Shown here piece after piece: positions 9,252-20,122 of a stretch of DNA of 50,602 bases. Position 1 is the first letter of the stretch, and each line of letters begins with the position of its first letter. Below the pieces are notes generated by a model that was given only the letters and a program-made list of their open reading frames with translations, searched no databases and was not told the DNA's origin. Source of the DNA: Tulasnella sp. 424 (lineage: Eukaryota; Basidiomycota; Agaricomycetes; Cantharellales; Tulasnellaceae); the NCBI GenBank assembly GCA_019633425.1, contig WSUB01000239.1, positions 1-50,602 of the forward strand, written 5' to 3'. The position numbers and the translations under genes are program-made.

Positions 9252-12200
9252 CTAAATCCGGGTCGGCTGTGCCGTTCCAGCCAAAGGCGAAGCGCCAGCA
9301 CCTCCACTCCCGATCTCGAGATTGTAAATATCGTCCAACAATTTGATCTGTCTCACTTCGTGACGTAGATAAGAGTCAGAACGTCTTCACGGAAGGTTGG
9401 TTAATGCTATACACTCACGTCCAATTATTGTGCGTTCGCCAAGGTTGCTCAGCATGAACCTGAACGAAGAATTGAATCGTCGGCGCGACAGCACCCGGAT
9501 GCTAGAACCGCTCCTTGCTCCATACCTAACCACCCCCAGCTCCTGAGTAATTCTTTCCACCTCCGGATCGTTACTAGCAGCCATCCTCACTTTCAATAAC
9601 CGAATGAGCGCAGCCCCAGCGACGAACCAGCAGAAGCTGCAAACGTGATCCAAGTAAATCAAGTCGTACGTCGTTCCACACAACTTGTAGATAAGCTCGA
9701 GTATTGATCGCGTGGAGGAAAGGATACGTTGCGAAGAGAGGCAATCGGGCGACCCGATGTCTGCGTGAGGGTCGTGGAGTAGTATCATTGCTCTAGGATT
9801 GGGGTTCAGCGACGGGTGAGCTTGTGTATTTGTAGAGAGGGAGCTTACACGTGCGGGAGCAAATGAGCGGTATAAAGGACTGGATCCAATTTCACTTCAA
9901 GCTCCGTCGGGACGGGATCTTTGAACTCCTTCGGAATGCTTGAGATGAAGCTCCGGATCAAGTTGTCCAGCACTTGAAACTCTGCCGTCTCTCTGGCATC
10001 AACCTTGCTGCTTGCCGTACTGCTTGGTGCACCATAGAGATATTCGGGACTCGGTTGAGATTGGTCTTGGTCCAAAGGAGCCGCCGTGTACACAGAACCT
10101 CCCATAGACGTCGGACCTCCTCCATCTGTGTATCGCATCTTGAACCGGATGTTGAAGGTCTTGACTTTCCCCAGAAGAACTGACCCTTTGAGGTACAGGG
10201 TGAACGAATCGGTTGTCAAAACTGGGTGGGTGGTTAGCATTTTGTGCGTGAATAGGTGTTGACGACCTTGGATGGGGACGTAGACCTAGGCGAGTTGAGC
10301 GTCAAGCTTGTTAACTTGTGACCAAGCACTCACACCAGAGTTGAAATCGTTCAGTCGGCAAGGCATCATTTGAGAGACGTCGTCGTCGCTTTGAGAAGGA
10401 AGTATCAGCTGTGCTGCAGGACAGAGGAATGAAGGTTTTACGGGGCACGTACGAGATGGTCAACGGCCAGACCGTTGCTGCGGTGTAAACTCTTTCCAAT
10501 GAATATGCTCTAAGACGTGACGATGTGCCAAGTCAGAAAAATGGCTTTTCGTTGTCAAATCGAAGTACACCATACAACCAGTATAGGTTCCTAGTGGCGG
10601 GGACCGCAAATTAGCCATGTCGGCAACCGCTTCGTGGACTACGGCGCCCACCGATGCAGTTCCACTTCCACTGGATTCTTCGCCTCTTGAAGTAATGATA
10701 AGATGTGCGGAGGAAGACGAGACAGCGGCTCATATCCTGGCGAAGCGCTCAATCCTGACGCGCCACAACGTCAATCAAGTCTACTTCCCGATAGCCTCGC
10801 CAAAGACAGTTCACTCACCTAGGGGAAGGGTCATCCGAGACACAATACCAATCCATGAGAAGGTCTAGTCGAAGAGACGAATGTCAGAAAGAGGCTCTTT
10901 GGGTAAGTAGGTGTACGTTTTGGACTCGCGCTAACGGATCGCCCCGTGGTATAACTGTACCAACAGCCAATAATAGCCGCTTGTTAATCGTATATGAAGG
11001 GAGTAATAAGCCTCGTGACGAGAAAGAGAACGCCCTATCCAGACCCACCTTCCAATAACTGGATCAACCGATCACCTCTTTGCGTTGCCATCCTTAACGT
11101 AGCACCACACCACTTAACGTGTGATTCCCCAAAACTATTATCATCTTCTCCCATCACATCTTCCAATCTGCGAGGGAAATACTGGTTCATTCTGACATTT
11201 TCGTACTTGCGGTACAGGATCGCCGAATCGAAGGAAGCGGTAGCGCCGTTTGTAGGGTCGAAGTTTTTAGCTGGAGGGTCCCGAATTACTGGGCTGTAGA
11301 GTGAGGCTATTGCGCAGATGGCATGGAGAAGGGACACGTGTCTTGGGAGAAGGAACGAAGGTGCGTCATGTTCGGTGAGCATGCCCGTGGCGAGTACGAG
11401 ATGTGCTCTTACGGAAAGTCCGGAGAGGTAGGAATCTGCTGAAGGTTCGTCATGAAGGTGGGGCGATGGATGAGCCGAGCCGCGAACGGCACTGATGCGA
11501 AGAACGTCTCCACCAGATGATGGAGGAGGTCTGGAGGAGGGATGTTCAGGGGCCAGGTTTGATGAGATAGTTGGGAAAGTCCGGCGGTGGGAGGAGAGAA
11601 GATACGGCCAGGACTGTCCGACGCGTCAAACGAGGGGCTAAGAACGTCTGTGGCTCCAGAGGGCGCTCTCTGACAAGGAAACCAAAATTGTGATAACCGG
11701 GATAAGCTACATGAACGCTCAACATACCTGACCAACCGCAGGAGACTCCGGATAGGCCTGCAAGCCGTGAGACGTGCCGAGAGGGGCATGGCGGGCGAAT
11801 GGATCTGAGATAGCTGGCGAAAGGGGGGGATCTCCGAAACTTGCGGACATGCTGGCCGGGGTTGGAAGGCTTCTATCAGGGGTGCTTGATGAACCTTGGG
11901 TGCGTTTGCACGTGCATGCCCGCAATTCAGCGTCTTTTTGCTCAATTATGGCCTCGAGCTCCGCTGGACAGAGGACATGCTAGCTTTAGTGGGTTTAAAG
12001 CGGCTCCAAGAGTTAAATGCATACTGATACGACTTTCGAGACGAGAAATCTTTGCCTTAGGGCCTTCAGCGACTTCTTCGGGGTTGTCGTAGGTGCACTC
12101 TGGCTCATCGAAAGCGAGTGTTGGGTTCGTTTTGGACGAATGAACGTGCGAGCGGGTGCACGGTCCGCACGGCAATAACGTGTCGCTGAAAGGTTATAGC

Positions 12201-12370
12201 CCGATTGAGCGTTGAAGACAGACGCTACCCAAAGTTTCGGATTACAGACCATTTCTAACATAAGAGTGAGATGGTCAGCGAGTTTGACCAGAGTCGGGTA
12301 CCATGACCGAACATGCCCTTACCAGCTTCCTTTTTCTGCACTTTCAGAAGGCATATGACCATGATTTTCG
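9252..12370 (-). CDS. TF2: fungal-specific Zn-cluster-type transcription factor
   Basis: Paralogue of TF1 on the opposite strand. In order from the 5' end (start uncertain, about 12370): half zinc cluster CGPCTRSHVHSSK..PECTYDN (about 12175-12110), basic/coiled linker AKISRLESRI then TELEAIIEQKD after an intron, a variable Ser/Pro region (11925-11600), the fungal_trans domain (WPLNIPPPDLLHHLVETFF about 11550; HAICAIASLYSPVI.. 11340; ESHVKWCGATLRMATQRGD 11080), ERVYTAATVWPLT (about 10490), then DSFTLYLKGSVLLGKVKTF (10200) and the HD-PHAD/CSFCWFVAGAA segment (9780-9580). The last exon ends SPLAGTAQPTRI-stop at 9252. Such proteins are nuclear DNA-binding regulators. The usual first cysteine triad (CxxC..RRxK..C) is not visible. 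Splicing near 10350-10640 is unclear, so it may be damaged. Confidence 0.7.
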
Positions 12371-13209
12371 CTTCTATTGCGGTTCTTGAGACGATTTTGC
12401 TTACCTGATGGCAAGCCTATGTGGGCGGAGTGGCCGGTGGTCAGCACCCAAGGTCGGGAATCGGGCCCGGAGCCCGAGGCAAGAACACTATAAAATGTAC
12501 CGCACCTGGTTTCTTCTAAGTGTGCTCTGAGATGCTGATGGAGAAGATGCGCTCGCCGCTCGTGGCATGTCGCAGTCACTTCTCTGCAGTCAATGGGCGA
12601 GCAGGGTGTTGGGAGGTGATAGCCTTTGATCAAAGAAAGCTGTTTGGAAAGCGGCCGACTGTCACGCGGCTGCCCTTGCACCAAGCCACCGTTTACTGCT
12701 CTTGACTCGACTCATTAAATTTCTGTCGGTTTATGTTAAAAATAAACAACAGAGGCCGTTCTTGATATCTTCTTCTTTTGCTGGTGGTCAGAGAAGCAAA
12801 CGTCGTATCGAGGGAGGTCTCTGTGTTTACTGAACTGGTCGCCGAGTTCGCCGCGTCAGCCGATCTGTTGCCAAGCCGCGGCTAACGTTTCCGATCACCG
12901 TTACCTCTCTCAGGCAACATCTCAACTACGCATAGATGCCGAAAGCCGCGACACCTGAATCTAGTGGCAGTTTGAAGAGATACCACGTACGCTAAGTGCC
13001 TCCTTTTCGGGTGTGAGGAATACGAGAATGACGGACTCCCGCCACTTGTTTGCTTTAGGCTTGCCATCGGGTGAGTCTCCAGCTCTTCTCACTGTACCCA
13101 CAGGTTACCTCATACTCTATGCTATAATAGTGCCGAAAACGAAAACTCGTATGTCCTTTTTGATTCACTTGACGGTTGGGGTCGTGCTAACCGCAGCATT
13201 TTGGCAGAA
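12360..13209. other. Shared 5' region between head-to-head TF2 and TF1
   Basis: This is the centre of the inverted arrangement. It includes the third copy of the TF 5' repeat (12405-12575, with TCGGGCCCGGAGCCCGAGGC and CTATAAAATG). On the plus strand a short frame MPKAATPESSGSLKR starts at about 12934, and MTDSRHLFALG at about 13028 is followed by GTGAGTC. Either could be a 5' exon of TF1, but no exon with the expected CxxC(R/K)RRK motif was found. The divergent promoters of both TF genes must lie here. Confidence 0.5.
12405..12575 (-). repeat. TF-family 5' repeat, copy at TF2
   Basis: Third member of the repeat at 1530-1700 and 6050-6215. It has GGCCGGTGGTCAGCACC, GGGCCCGGAGCCCGAGGC and the ATAAAATG core, then GTGTGCTCTGAGATG. 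It lies at the 5' end of TF2. Confidence 0.65.
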
Positions 13210-16169
13210 ATGGCAAGTTCTCGATTTGCGTTGCCCTACCGAAACCCTTCAATGACGGACTCAGCATCTTCCAGTGATGGTGCAATGCCTTGCGGACCTT
13301 GTCAACGCTCTCATGCCTACGCCGCGAAGAACACCCCTTCACTGGCCCCTCCCGAACCTGATTGTACCTTCGATGACCCAGACGTTATCGCAGAGGGACC
13401 GAAGGGTAAAATCGCACGTCTCGAGTCTGAAATCGGTAGGCGTTGTCATCTGTAGAGCTTGCCTCCGTTGAATTAATGCCAAGGCTCTCGATACGTAGCC
13501 GAGCTAAAGGCCTACATTCAAGCCATGAATGACGTGTGGGCAAAATGCACCTGTGGTGCTGCGCACTCAGTGAAAGTCTCCTCACCGCCACCGGGCACTG
13601 ATGGGACATCTCCAACGGACCGAGACTCAAGTTCAGCGGCCAGTCCTTCTGCATTTCCCAGTCCAATAAAGCCTCCAGCCCCAACTTTCGAATTCTCAGA
13701 TGCGCCGACAACGGCCTTGATGTTTTCGTCTGGATCGGAAATTGGCGGATTTTTTTTGTCTCCTTCGCCATGGGATATTCGCAAACCCCCTACACTGCCA
13801 TTCCACCTTATGGACCCCCTCGCGCCAATACTTGAGGGAAGCCCTGGATGTTTCGATATCTCGACGACGGTTTGGCCGCTCAACATCCCACCCCCTCCAG
13901 TTTTATTCCACCTTGTCGAAACGTTCTTCTCTAGTGTGCCCTTAGCTAGTCGGCTGATACACAAGCCGACGTTCATGGCCAACATACGACAATTGCCGAC
14001 ATCACCAGACTTCCCGTAGGTGGTTTTCTTTGGCCAAGGTCTGCGTAATCTTGACTGACAGTGTGGAACGGAATTTTCCAGACACGTCGGACTTTTACAT
14101 GCAATCTGCGGATTGGCAGCATTATACAGCCCTATCATCAATGAGGCGAGACGCGATAATCCTAGAGACAGCGGGCCTGCAGGGTCATTCAATTCGGGTA
14201 TTGTCTATCGCCCGAACGCTGGACAAGGAGTGCAAGGGGAACGTTACTTCCCCAGAAACCTGGAAGATATTATCGACGCTGGTGAAGAAAGCTTTGGAGC
14301 TGCTCACATTCGGTGGGCCGCGGCCAGCGTCAGGATGGCAATCGGTCGCGGTGACCGTCTCTTCCAGTTACTACAAGGTAACGGCAAGGAACAAAAACGT
14401 TTCTTTGTTTATACGCTAAAACCGTTTCTGTTTGAATAGCCACTCTCGTCTGCACGTGGTACGCTTACAGTACTGGAATGACCATTGGCGTAAGAGGGGA
14501 GTACTCGGCTGCAATACCTGCTTGGTTGACGTGACTCCACACTTCCCAGGTTTATACGTGGACTGGGAGTGCAATCAAGCTTGCAGCATCTCTTGGTAAG
14601 CCTGGACTATGTATTATTTGCCAAGCTACAAGCCGTTGAGCAAGATGTGATATAGGTATGAACGTCGCCAACGGATTCGAGCCTCTCTCTCGTTTGCCTC
14701 CAATGATGCTCAGCCTATTGGGCCTCCCCAAGAATCACACAGAGGCAGAAACGGTCCGGTCAGTATCGCCGAGAGATCCCTTCCCGCACGCACTCGATAG
14801 ACTTACCTCGCAGCTTACGACAGGAACGTATTTTGGATGTACGGACGATGCTATCGCCTCCAGATTAACAACTAATTCATAGACCCTTTTAGCTCATATG
14901 TCATGGAGAGGATATACTGCGCTGGGACTGTTTGGCCACTGACTATGAGGTGAGACTGATCATTGATGGCCCTGACCGCAATATTGAAAAACATCCCAGC
15001 GACGAAGACATCTCTCAGATTCTCCCTTGCCGCCTTTCCGACTTCGTATCTGGGGTATGTCTTCCCTTGAGCTTGTGAACTAGAATGTGTTCTGACAGCG
15101 TGTCCCTCATTAGGCTTACGTACCAACACAAACTCGACAATGTATCCATACGGAGAACATGATCCTAAATCACCAGCCGTTAATGACAGACCCTTGGACG
15201 CTGTACATCAAGGCGACTATTCTAATTTCAAAAGTCAGGACGTTCAACGGTCGGTACCGTACCAAGAAGGGCTTCTCAGGCTCCGGAGTTGAGCAAGCGG
15301 CGTTCATGGGAAGCTCTCCGATCGAAAGTCAGGAGTTCATGATACTGGACCAAACGATATCTTCCTTCATCCAAGGCATGCCGAAAGCTTTCCGGGAGCC
15401 GGTTGGGATAACGGTTGATCCTGTACTCTACATGGCCCACCTCCTCCCCTTCATGTATGTCACCCATACGTAACTTCCGGAGCCTCGTCCCTGACCCATA
15501 GTTCGCAACCAGGGCCATGATTCAGCTTCACGACCCCCATGCTAAACCTGAGCTCCCGAACGACCATTCAGCAACTCAAGTTCTGCTAGGCGCACGAGGG
15601 ATTCTGGATCTCATCTATAAAGTCTGTGCGACATCGTTCGACCTTCTGTTCTTGGACCACTCTTGCAGCTTCTGCTGGTTCGTCGCCGGCGCCGCGATTA
15701 TTCGGTTCCTCAAAGTGAATATGCAACAGAAGAAAGAAGAGGAAGTGGCAAGGATGACGCAAGAGCTGGGCGCCGTGAAGTAGGCCGTCCAGCTGAATTC
15801 TGAAACCTGTCCCACTAACCACCGTAAACCTTCGGGCAGATTCATGCTGAGCAACTTGGGAGACAGGACCATTATCGGGCGTAAGTTTTCAAATTGCCAG
15901 GAAAACCCTTTGTGCTCTCGACGTCTTACACGTTTCTCTTTGCGCCGTAGTTCGACAGATTAAACTTCTCGAGGAGATTTACGACATTGAAATTGGACCT
16001 GGTGGGCCGTTTACAGGGTTACCGCCAGCCTTACAGTACAAAGAACCCGAACCGTCACCGTCCGGAGGCTTGAACGCTATGGAAGACTCTGGGCTTAGCT
16101 TTATAGGTACGCCCTATCATCTTTTAACCACCATGGCCGCTCTCACTGAACCCAATCTAACCAGATTAA
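13210..16169 (+). CDS. TF1: fungal-specific Zn-cluster-type transcription factor
   Basis: Likely nuclear transcriptional regulator. ATG at 13210 (or 13252); CGPCQRSHAYAAK..PDCTFDD gives only the second cysteine triad of a Zn2Cys6 cluster. ARLESEI then joins, after an intron at 13435, to AELKAYIQAMND, the usual coiled linker. Next come a Ser/Pro region and the fungal_trans domain: WPLNIPPPPVLFHLVETFF (13870), HVGLLHAICGLAALYSP (14080), AHIRWAAASVRMAIGRGD (14310), VYTWTGSAIKLAASLG (14555), MERIYCAGTVWPLTM (14905), DEDISQILPCRLSDFVSG (15000). Then TLYIKATILISKVRTF (15200), CSFCWFVAGAAIIRF (15665), FMLSNLGDRTIIG and IKLLEEIYDIEIG. A last 58-bp intron (16107-16164) leaves the ending SFID-stop. Most introns are 50-65 bp and in phase. 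The junction at about 14760-14885 is uncertain. The first triad is missing or in an unrecognised upstream exon. Confidence 0.75.
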
Positions 16170-16620
16170 CTACTCTCATAATCATTATTTATTTGAAACA
16201 TGCGAGCATCCCGTGGCCACCGTCCTGCGATGCGCCGGAGATCCTGAGACTCCGGCGCTCGCAGTCTTTCGACGCTCAATGACATTCAACGTATATTAGG
16301 AAATTGAATTTACAATAGATCCTGGACACCTTGTGACGCACTGTCTTGACCAATGAGCCGCGTTCCACCGAGTGGACGAAGACACCGCAAGGTGGGAATC
16401 CGCAATACGCCACACAACCGCGCCGTCATAGTCTCCACGTCCTTCCACGTCAGGAACTGCGGTCACAAACTTGGCCTCCACGAGTCATCATGAAACCGTA
16501 ACGCTATTCTCACAATGACTCTCTCCGAATACGTGGCCTGGAAGTACCGCTTCAAAAGGAGGTTTCCATAAATAGGGGCATTACAGAGTAACACATTGTT
16601 CCGATCCGACTCGCTAAACA
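16170..16620. other. Spacer between TF1 and gene B
   Basis: No gene is supported. It should hold the TF1 3' end and the gene B promoter. No palindromic GTGAC..GTCAC box of the kind seen before the armadillo copies was found here. Confidence 0.4.
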
Positions 16621-17568
16621 ATGACACAAACCCCTTTCGATTCCTATGACAATGACCTTCTCGAAGGTTGGGTGGATGTCTCAGAAAACCCAATTGTATG
16701 GCTCTCTCGACTCCCCCAGTTCCTAACTAAATTCGTATTTCTTCTAGCTGCCACAGCATGTGTTGGAAAATCTTTTCAGCACGGACCTCCACCTCCTCCG
16801 TCAATCATGTGCTGTACTCCACGCTTTACTTGATCAAAACTTTCCTCCTATTTTGTCTGTGGTAGAAGCAGGACTGATTCCTCGACTCTTCGAGCTTCTC
16901 GATGTGCCCAGTGAACCGATACAGGTATGAGGGACCAGAATATACCTGTTACCTTAAGATTCAAAACTGACTAGGTGTATTATTGGTAGCTTGAGGCTAT
17001 CTGGATTCTTGCCAGGCTTGCTTCAGGACCACCCGAAGCGATCAGCGTCTTAATGTCTCAAGGAGCAGTTCCAAAATTGGCCAATATGATGGATTCTAGA
17101 TCCGATGAACTTCAGGACAATGCTTCATGGGCATTAGGAAATATATTGGGACACCCATCGCTTTGTCACAAACTCGCCTCGCAGGCCGGATTCGGGTCAC
17201 AAGGGCTCCCGCTTATGCGGAGCGTCCGTCCGAAGACTTTATTTCAGTCCATATTCTGGGCTTACGGCCTGCTCAGGCCCTATATCTATGTCGAAACCCT
17301 CGCCCCCGATGCCATGGTGGAGGTGAATTCAAAGTTTCAGTATTGTAGAGTGTAGAGGGATACTCACGCCTGCTCCCGTTAGGACGGTCTCGAATCCTGG
17401 ACATTTGTTGATGTTGACTCAAAGGTGCAGGGCGAAGATATGTCTCGAATCTCTTCTTCCCGCTCTTCCCTCTGTTCTTATTCCGACGAAGAGCTGAGGA
17501 ATCTGCTCAACGCCAGTCTCCGGGAGTGTCTAGTAACCACAGCCCAGCATATACAGGGTTTGATTTGA
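16621..17568 (+). CDS. Gene B: short divergent importin-alpha-like armadillo protein
   Basis: Four exons in phase 0: 16621-16695, 16748-16924, 16990-17322 and 17383-17568, giving 256 residues. After a 25-residue acidic start it has about three armadillo units: FPPILSVVEAGLIPRLFELL, LEAIWILARLASGPP, then ELQDNASWALGNILGHP and SIFWAYGLLRP. These align with ARM1-4 of the longer paralogues and of importin alpha, which has some 10 repeats. Trp is kept in all three pockets but the partner Asn is Arg and Leu in the first and third. The last exon is not armadillo: it is Ser-rich, with GLESWTFVDVDSKVQG and YSDEELRNLLNASLREC. The gene has no C-terminal repeats and no IBB. Decayed copies of its last exon occur upstream of copies D, E and G, so B was part of the unit that was duplicated. 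Its function is unknown. Confidence 0.7.
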
Positions 17569-17696
17569 AAATTGATCCCTATTTCATGGTTGAAATCTAC
17601 TGTGCTTGAGTCAAATCTAATCTGTCGAGTCTCACGCGATCGCGACCTGAGGCGCGGTCAACTTTCTGTTTCAAGTTGTGGCGCAATGTTTGTAGT

Positions 17697-17707
17697 GTGA
17701 CTGTCAC
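17697..17707. promoter_or_regulatory. Palindromic box GTGACTGTCAC upstream of copy C
   Basis: Five-base inverted arms (GTGAC/GTCAC) lie 103 bp upstream of the ATG and are followed by GCAAACGAACCACCG and an inverted CCAAT box (ATTGGCTA). The same arrangement recurs before D, E and G. It is a candidate activator site in the shared promoter. Confidence 0.5.
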
Positions 17708-17799
17708 AAGCGGCGACAAGCTGTGTCGCAAACGAACCACCGAACTGACCGATTGATCTCGAGCTCTCCCATAACTACTTATTGGCTAAAAACTTAAGA

Positions 17800-19419
17800 A
17801 TGGACGAAGAGACTTTGAAGGGAGTCACGGCGGAGCTAGCTACTCTTACATTACAGGACATCTCGGGCATCAAAGCGTCTCTTACGAAGGAGGGGAAAGT
17901 ACGCGGCCTCAGTTTGTGTTTTTATCGCAAGTCAGGATGCTCAAGCCTTGCCCCTTAGGTTCCGAGCGGCCTCGTACTGGGATTCGGATCAGAAGATCCG
18001 GAAATCCGGAAAATAGTGGTTATCAAAATACGAAAAATCCTTCAAAAGCTTCCGCCTTCTCGATTTGTACAACCTGTTGTCGATACCGGGCTCGTCCCAG
18101 ATCTCGTGTCTTTGCTTGACTCGGATGACAAGGAACTTCAGGTTTGCAATGTCTTTGAACTTCCTGTTTCGGCTGACCCCTCCTGACCTTCCTCTGGGCT
18201 TTTATCCAGCGCGAAGCTGCTTGGATAGTCGCAAACATAGCCTCCGGAACCACCCAGCAGACAGAGAAGGTTATCGACGCCGGGGCAATTCCAAAACTCG
18301 TCCGACTTGCTGTATCTCCCAACGAAGCCATTTCGGACGACGCTGTTTGGGCGTTGGCAAACATTGTCGGCGACTCTGCGGTACTCCGAGATCGTGTTGA
18401 AGACGAGGGAGGGATCAACGCTCTCGTGACCATCTTGAACCATGCAGACCTAGGTTCTACAAATACTCAAAGGAGAGCCGTTTGGGCTATTTCCTGCTAT
18501 CTCCAGCCTTGGCCGTCACGTAGACTGCCTGTCACGAGGGTATGAAACCCCTTAATTAAGGCATGGGTCTGACTCAGGTCAACTAATCATCCTGCTCACA
18601 CAGGTGAAACATCTCCTACCGTGTCTTGTTCGTTACATATCGAAAGCTCCAGTGGATGAAGCAAACATGGAGTCCCTCGAATACGCTGTTCTATCGCTCC
18701 GTCGGATCTGTGATCGCCACCTTGAACGGTCGGATTTCATCGAGACAGAGGTGGTCCATCGCTTGGTGCAACTTCTCGCAGACTGTTCGTCCAGTGTAAC
18801 GCTCAAAAAGCAGGCATTGGAGTGCCTTGGCTATCTCGTCGGTGGAGACGATAAGGATACCGACGTCGCTATGGACGCTGGACTGTTACCCGCGCTCTCG
18901 GCTGCGCTGGCAGATGGAAATCAACAAGTGTGCGAACTGGCATGTTGGAATGCGTCAAACATCGCCGCAGGGAATCAGCGACAGGTTCAAGCTTTCCTTG
19001 AGTCCGGGCTTCTAGACCAGGTCGTTCGCATTCTAATGGATGGCCAAACCTACATCATCTGTCGACGTGAAGCATGTTGGGTAATCTCAAACCTTACTGA
19101 AAAGATTGCCGATGACACAATAGGTCAGACTCTCATTAAAGGGCCCTGCCTGGAAGGTCTGTCGGCTGCGCTGTTAATCCCAGATCGTCAAGCGAAGGAG
19201 CGTGCGGTCATCGGGATCACTAGCCTTTTGGAATGGAGGGGTGCGCAAGCGTCAGAAGCGGACAGCTCTGCTTTAGCAGCTATTCGAAACGCTTCGTGTC
19301 CCCAAAACCTCCGTGCTGTGCGAGACTCTCGCGAGCTCCAAGATATACAACTCAAGAAAGATTGTCACGACATTTTAACTCGTTACTTTCCCGAGTATAG
19401 TAGACGTGCTCGAGTTTGA
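17800..19419 (+). CDS. Importin-alpha-like armadillo protein, copy C
   Basis: Exons 17800-17898, 17959-18141, 18210-18539 and 18604-19419 splice in phase 0 to 475 residues. It aligns with importin alpha from ARM1 onward and ends with the importin-like terminal region (LQDIQLKKDCHDILTRYFP). NLS-pocket pairs seen: W99/N103 (EAAWIVANIASG), W141/N145 (AVWALANI), W186 with Cys190 in place of Asn, W319/N323 (ACWNASNI) and W363/N367 (ACWVISNL). The unit that should carry the fifth tryptophan reads SLEYAVLSLRRI. Family knowledge suggests NLS-cargo binding in cytosol and nucleus. There is no basic IBB (start MDEETLKGVTAELA), so autoinhibition and importin-beta docking should be missing. It directly follows gene B and shares its promoter type with D, E and G. 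Confidence 0.88.
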
Positions 19420-20020
19420 CCGAAATTGTAACAAGTAGCCGGATAGAGCTTTGTTATAATTAGCAATCTACCCTCGGCGAGATTTTCGGTGTTGTCACTA
19501 GTGATAGCGGTCTATATTTTCTGGACGGCTTCGGTAACATCTCATGCATATCAGGTAGCTCTGCCCTGGGGACAGGTCAGAAGAATTGCCGCTTTTAAAA
19601 ACCCTCATTCATGTAGGATCCCTACCCCGGATGTCTTGCTTGAGGTGACTTCGTAGGTTTGGTATCGTAGAGAGTAAAGGGATCCTCAGGCCTGGTCACG
19701 TTAGGACGGGCTCAAATCTTCGACATTTGTTGATGGCGGCTCGAAGGCACAGGGCAAAGATATGCCTTGGATCTCCACTTGCCGCTCTTGAAATCGATCT
19801 GTCTGTAATTATTCTGGGGAACTCGGATTTGCTCAATGCCAGTCTAAGGGAACACATGGCAACCACAGTCCAGCACGTACAGAATTTGATTTGAAATTGA
19901 TACCTATTTAACGGTTAAGATTCTGCTGGGCTTGAATCAGATCTATCTTGTCGGGTCTCGCGCGATCGTGACCTGTGGCGTGGTCAGCCTCCGTTCATGT
20001 TGTGGTGTAATGTTTGTTGT
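19420..20020 (+). repeat. Inter-copy unit with relic of the gene B last exon (before D)
   Basis: The left part is the conserved 3' flank of the armadillo genes (GAGCTTTGTTATAATTAGCAATCTACC). From about 19640 it matches the end of gene B: an intron-like GGATCCTCAGGCCTGGTCACGTTAG, then a decayed last exon at 19705-19894. That relic still reads as DGLKSSTFVD and GKDMPWIST before an in-frame TGA. It then passes into the copy D promoter. It is a non-functional by-product of the tandem duplication. Confidence 0.75.
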
Positions 20021-20031
20021 GTGACTGTCAC
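20021..20031. promoter_or_regulatory. Palindromic box GTGACTGTCAC upstream of copy D
   Basis: Identical to the box before copy C, 102 bp upstream of the ATG. It is followed by AAGCAGTGACAAG, GCAAACGAACCACCG, GAGCTCTCACATAACTACT and ATTGGCTA. Confidence 0.5.
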
Positions 20032-20122
20032 AAGCAGTGACAAGTTGTTGCAAACGAACCACCGACGTGACCGATTGGTCTCGAGCTCTCACATAACTAC
20101 TATTGGCTAACAGAATTTAAGG

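Noticed and set aside
13518..14192. 224-codon open frame on the minus strand
   Set aside because: Antisense shadow of the TF1 fungal_trans exons, whose plus-strand frame has paralogue support (TF2) and proper splice sites.
17916..18400. Plus- and minus-strand frames overlapping copy C exons 2-3 (and equivalents in D, E, F, G)
   Set aside because: They are the same alternative-frame shadows in every copy, crossing introns; the armadillo frame is the one matching importin alpha.
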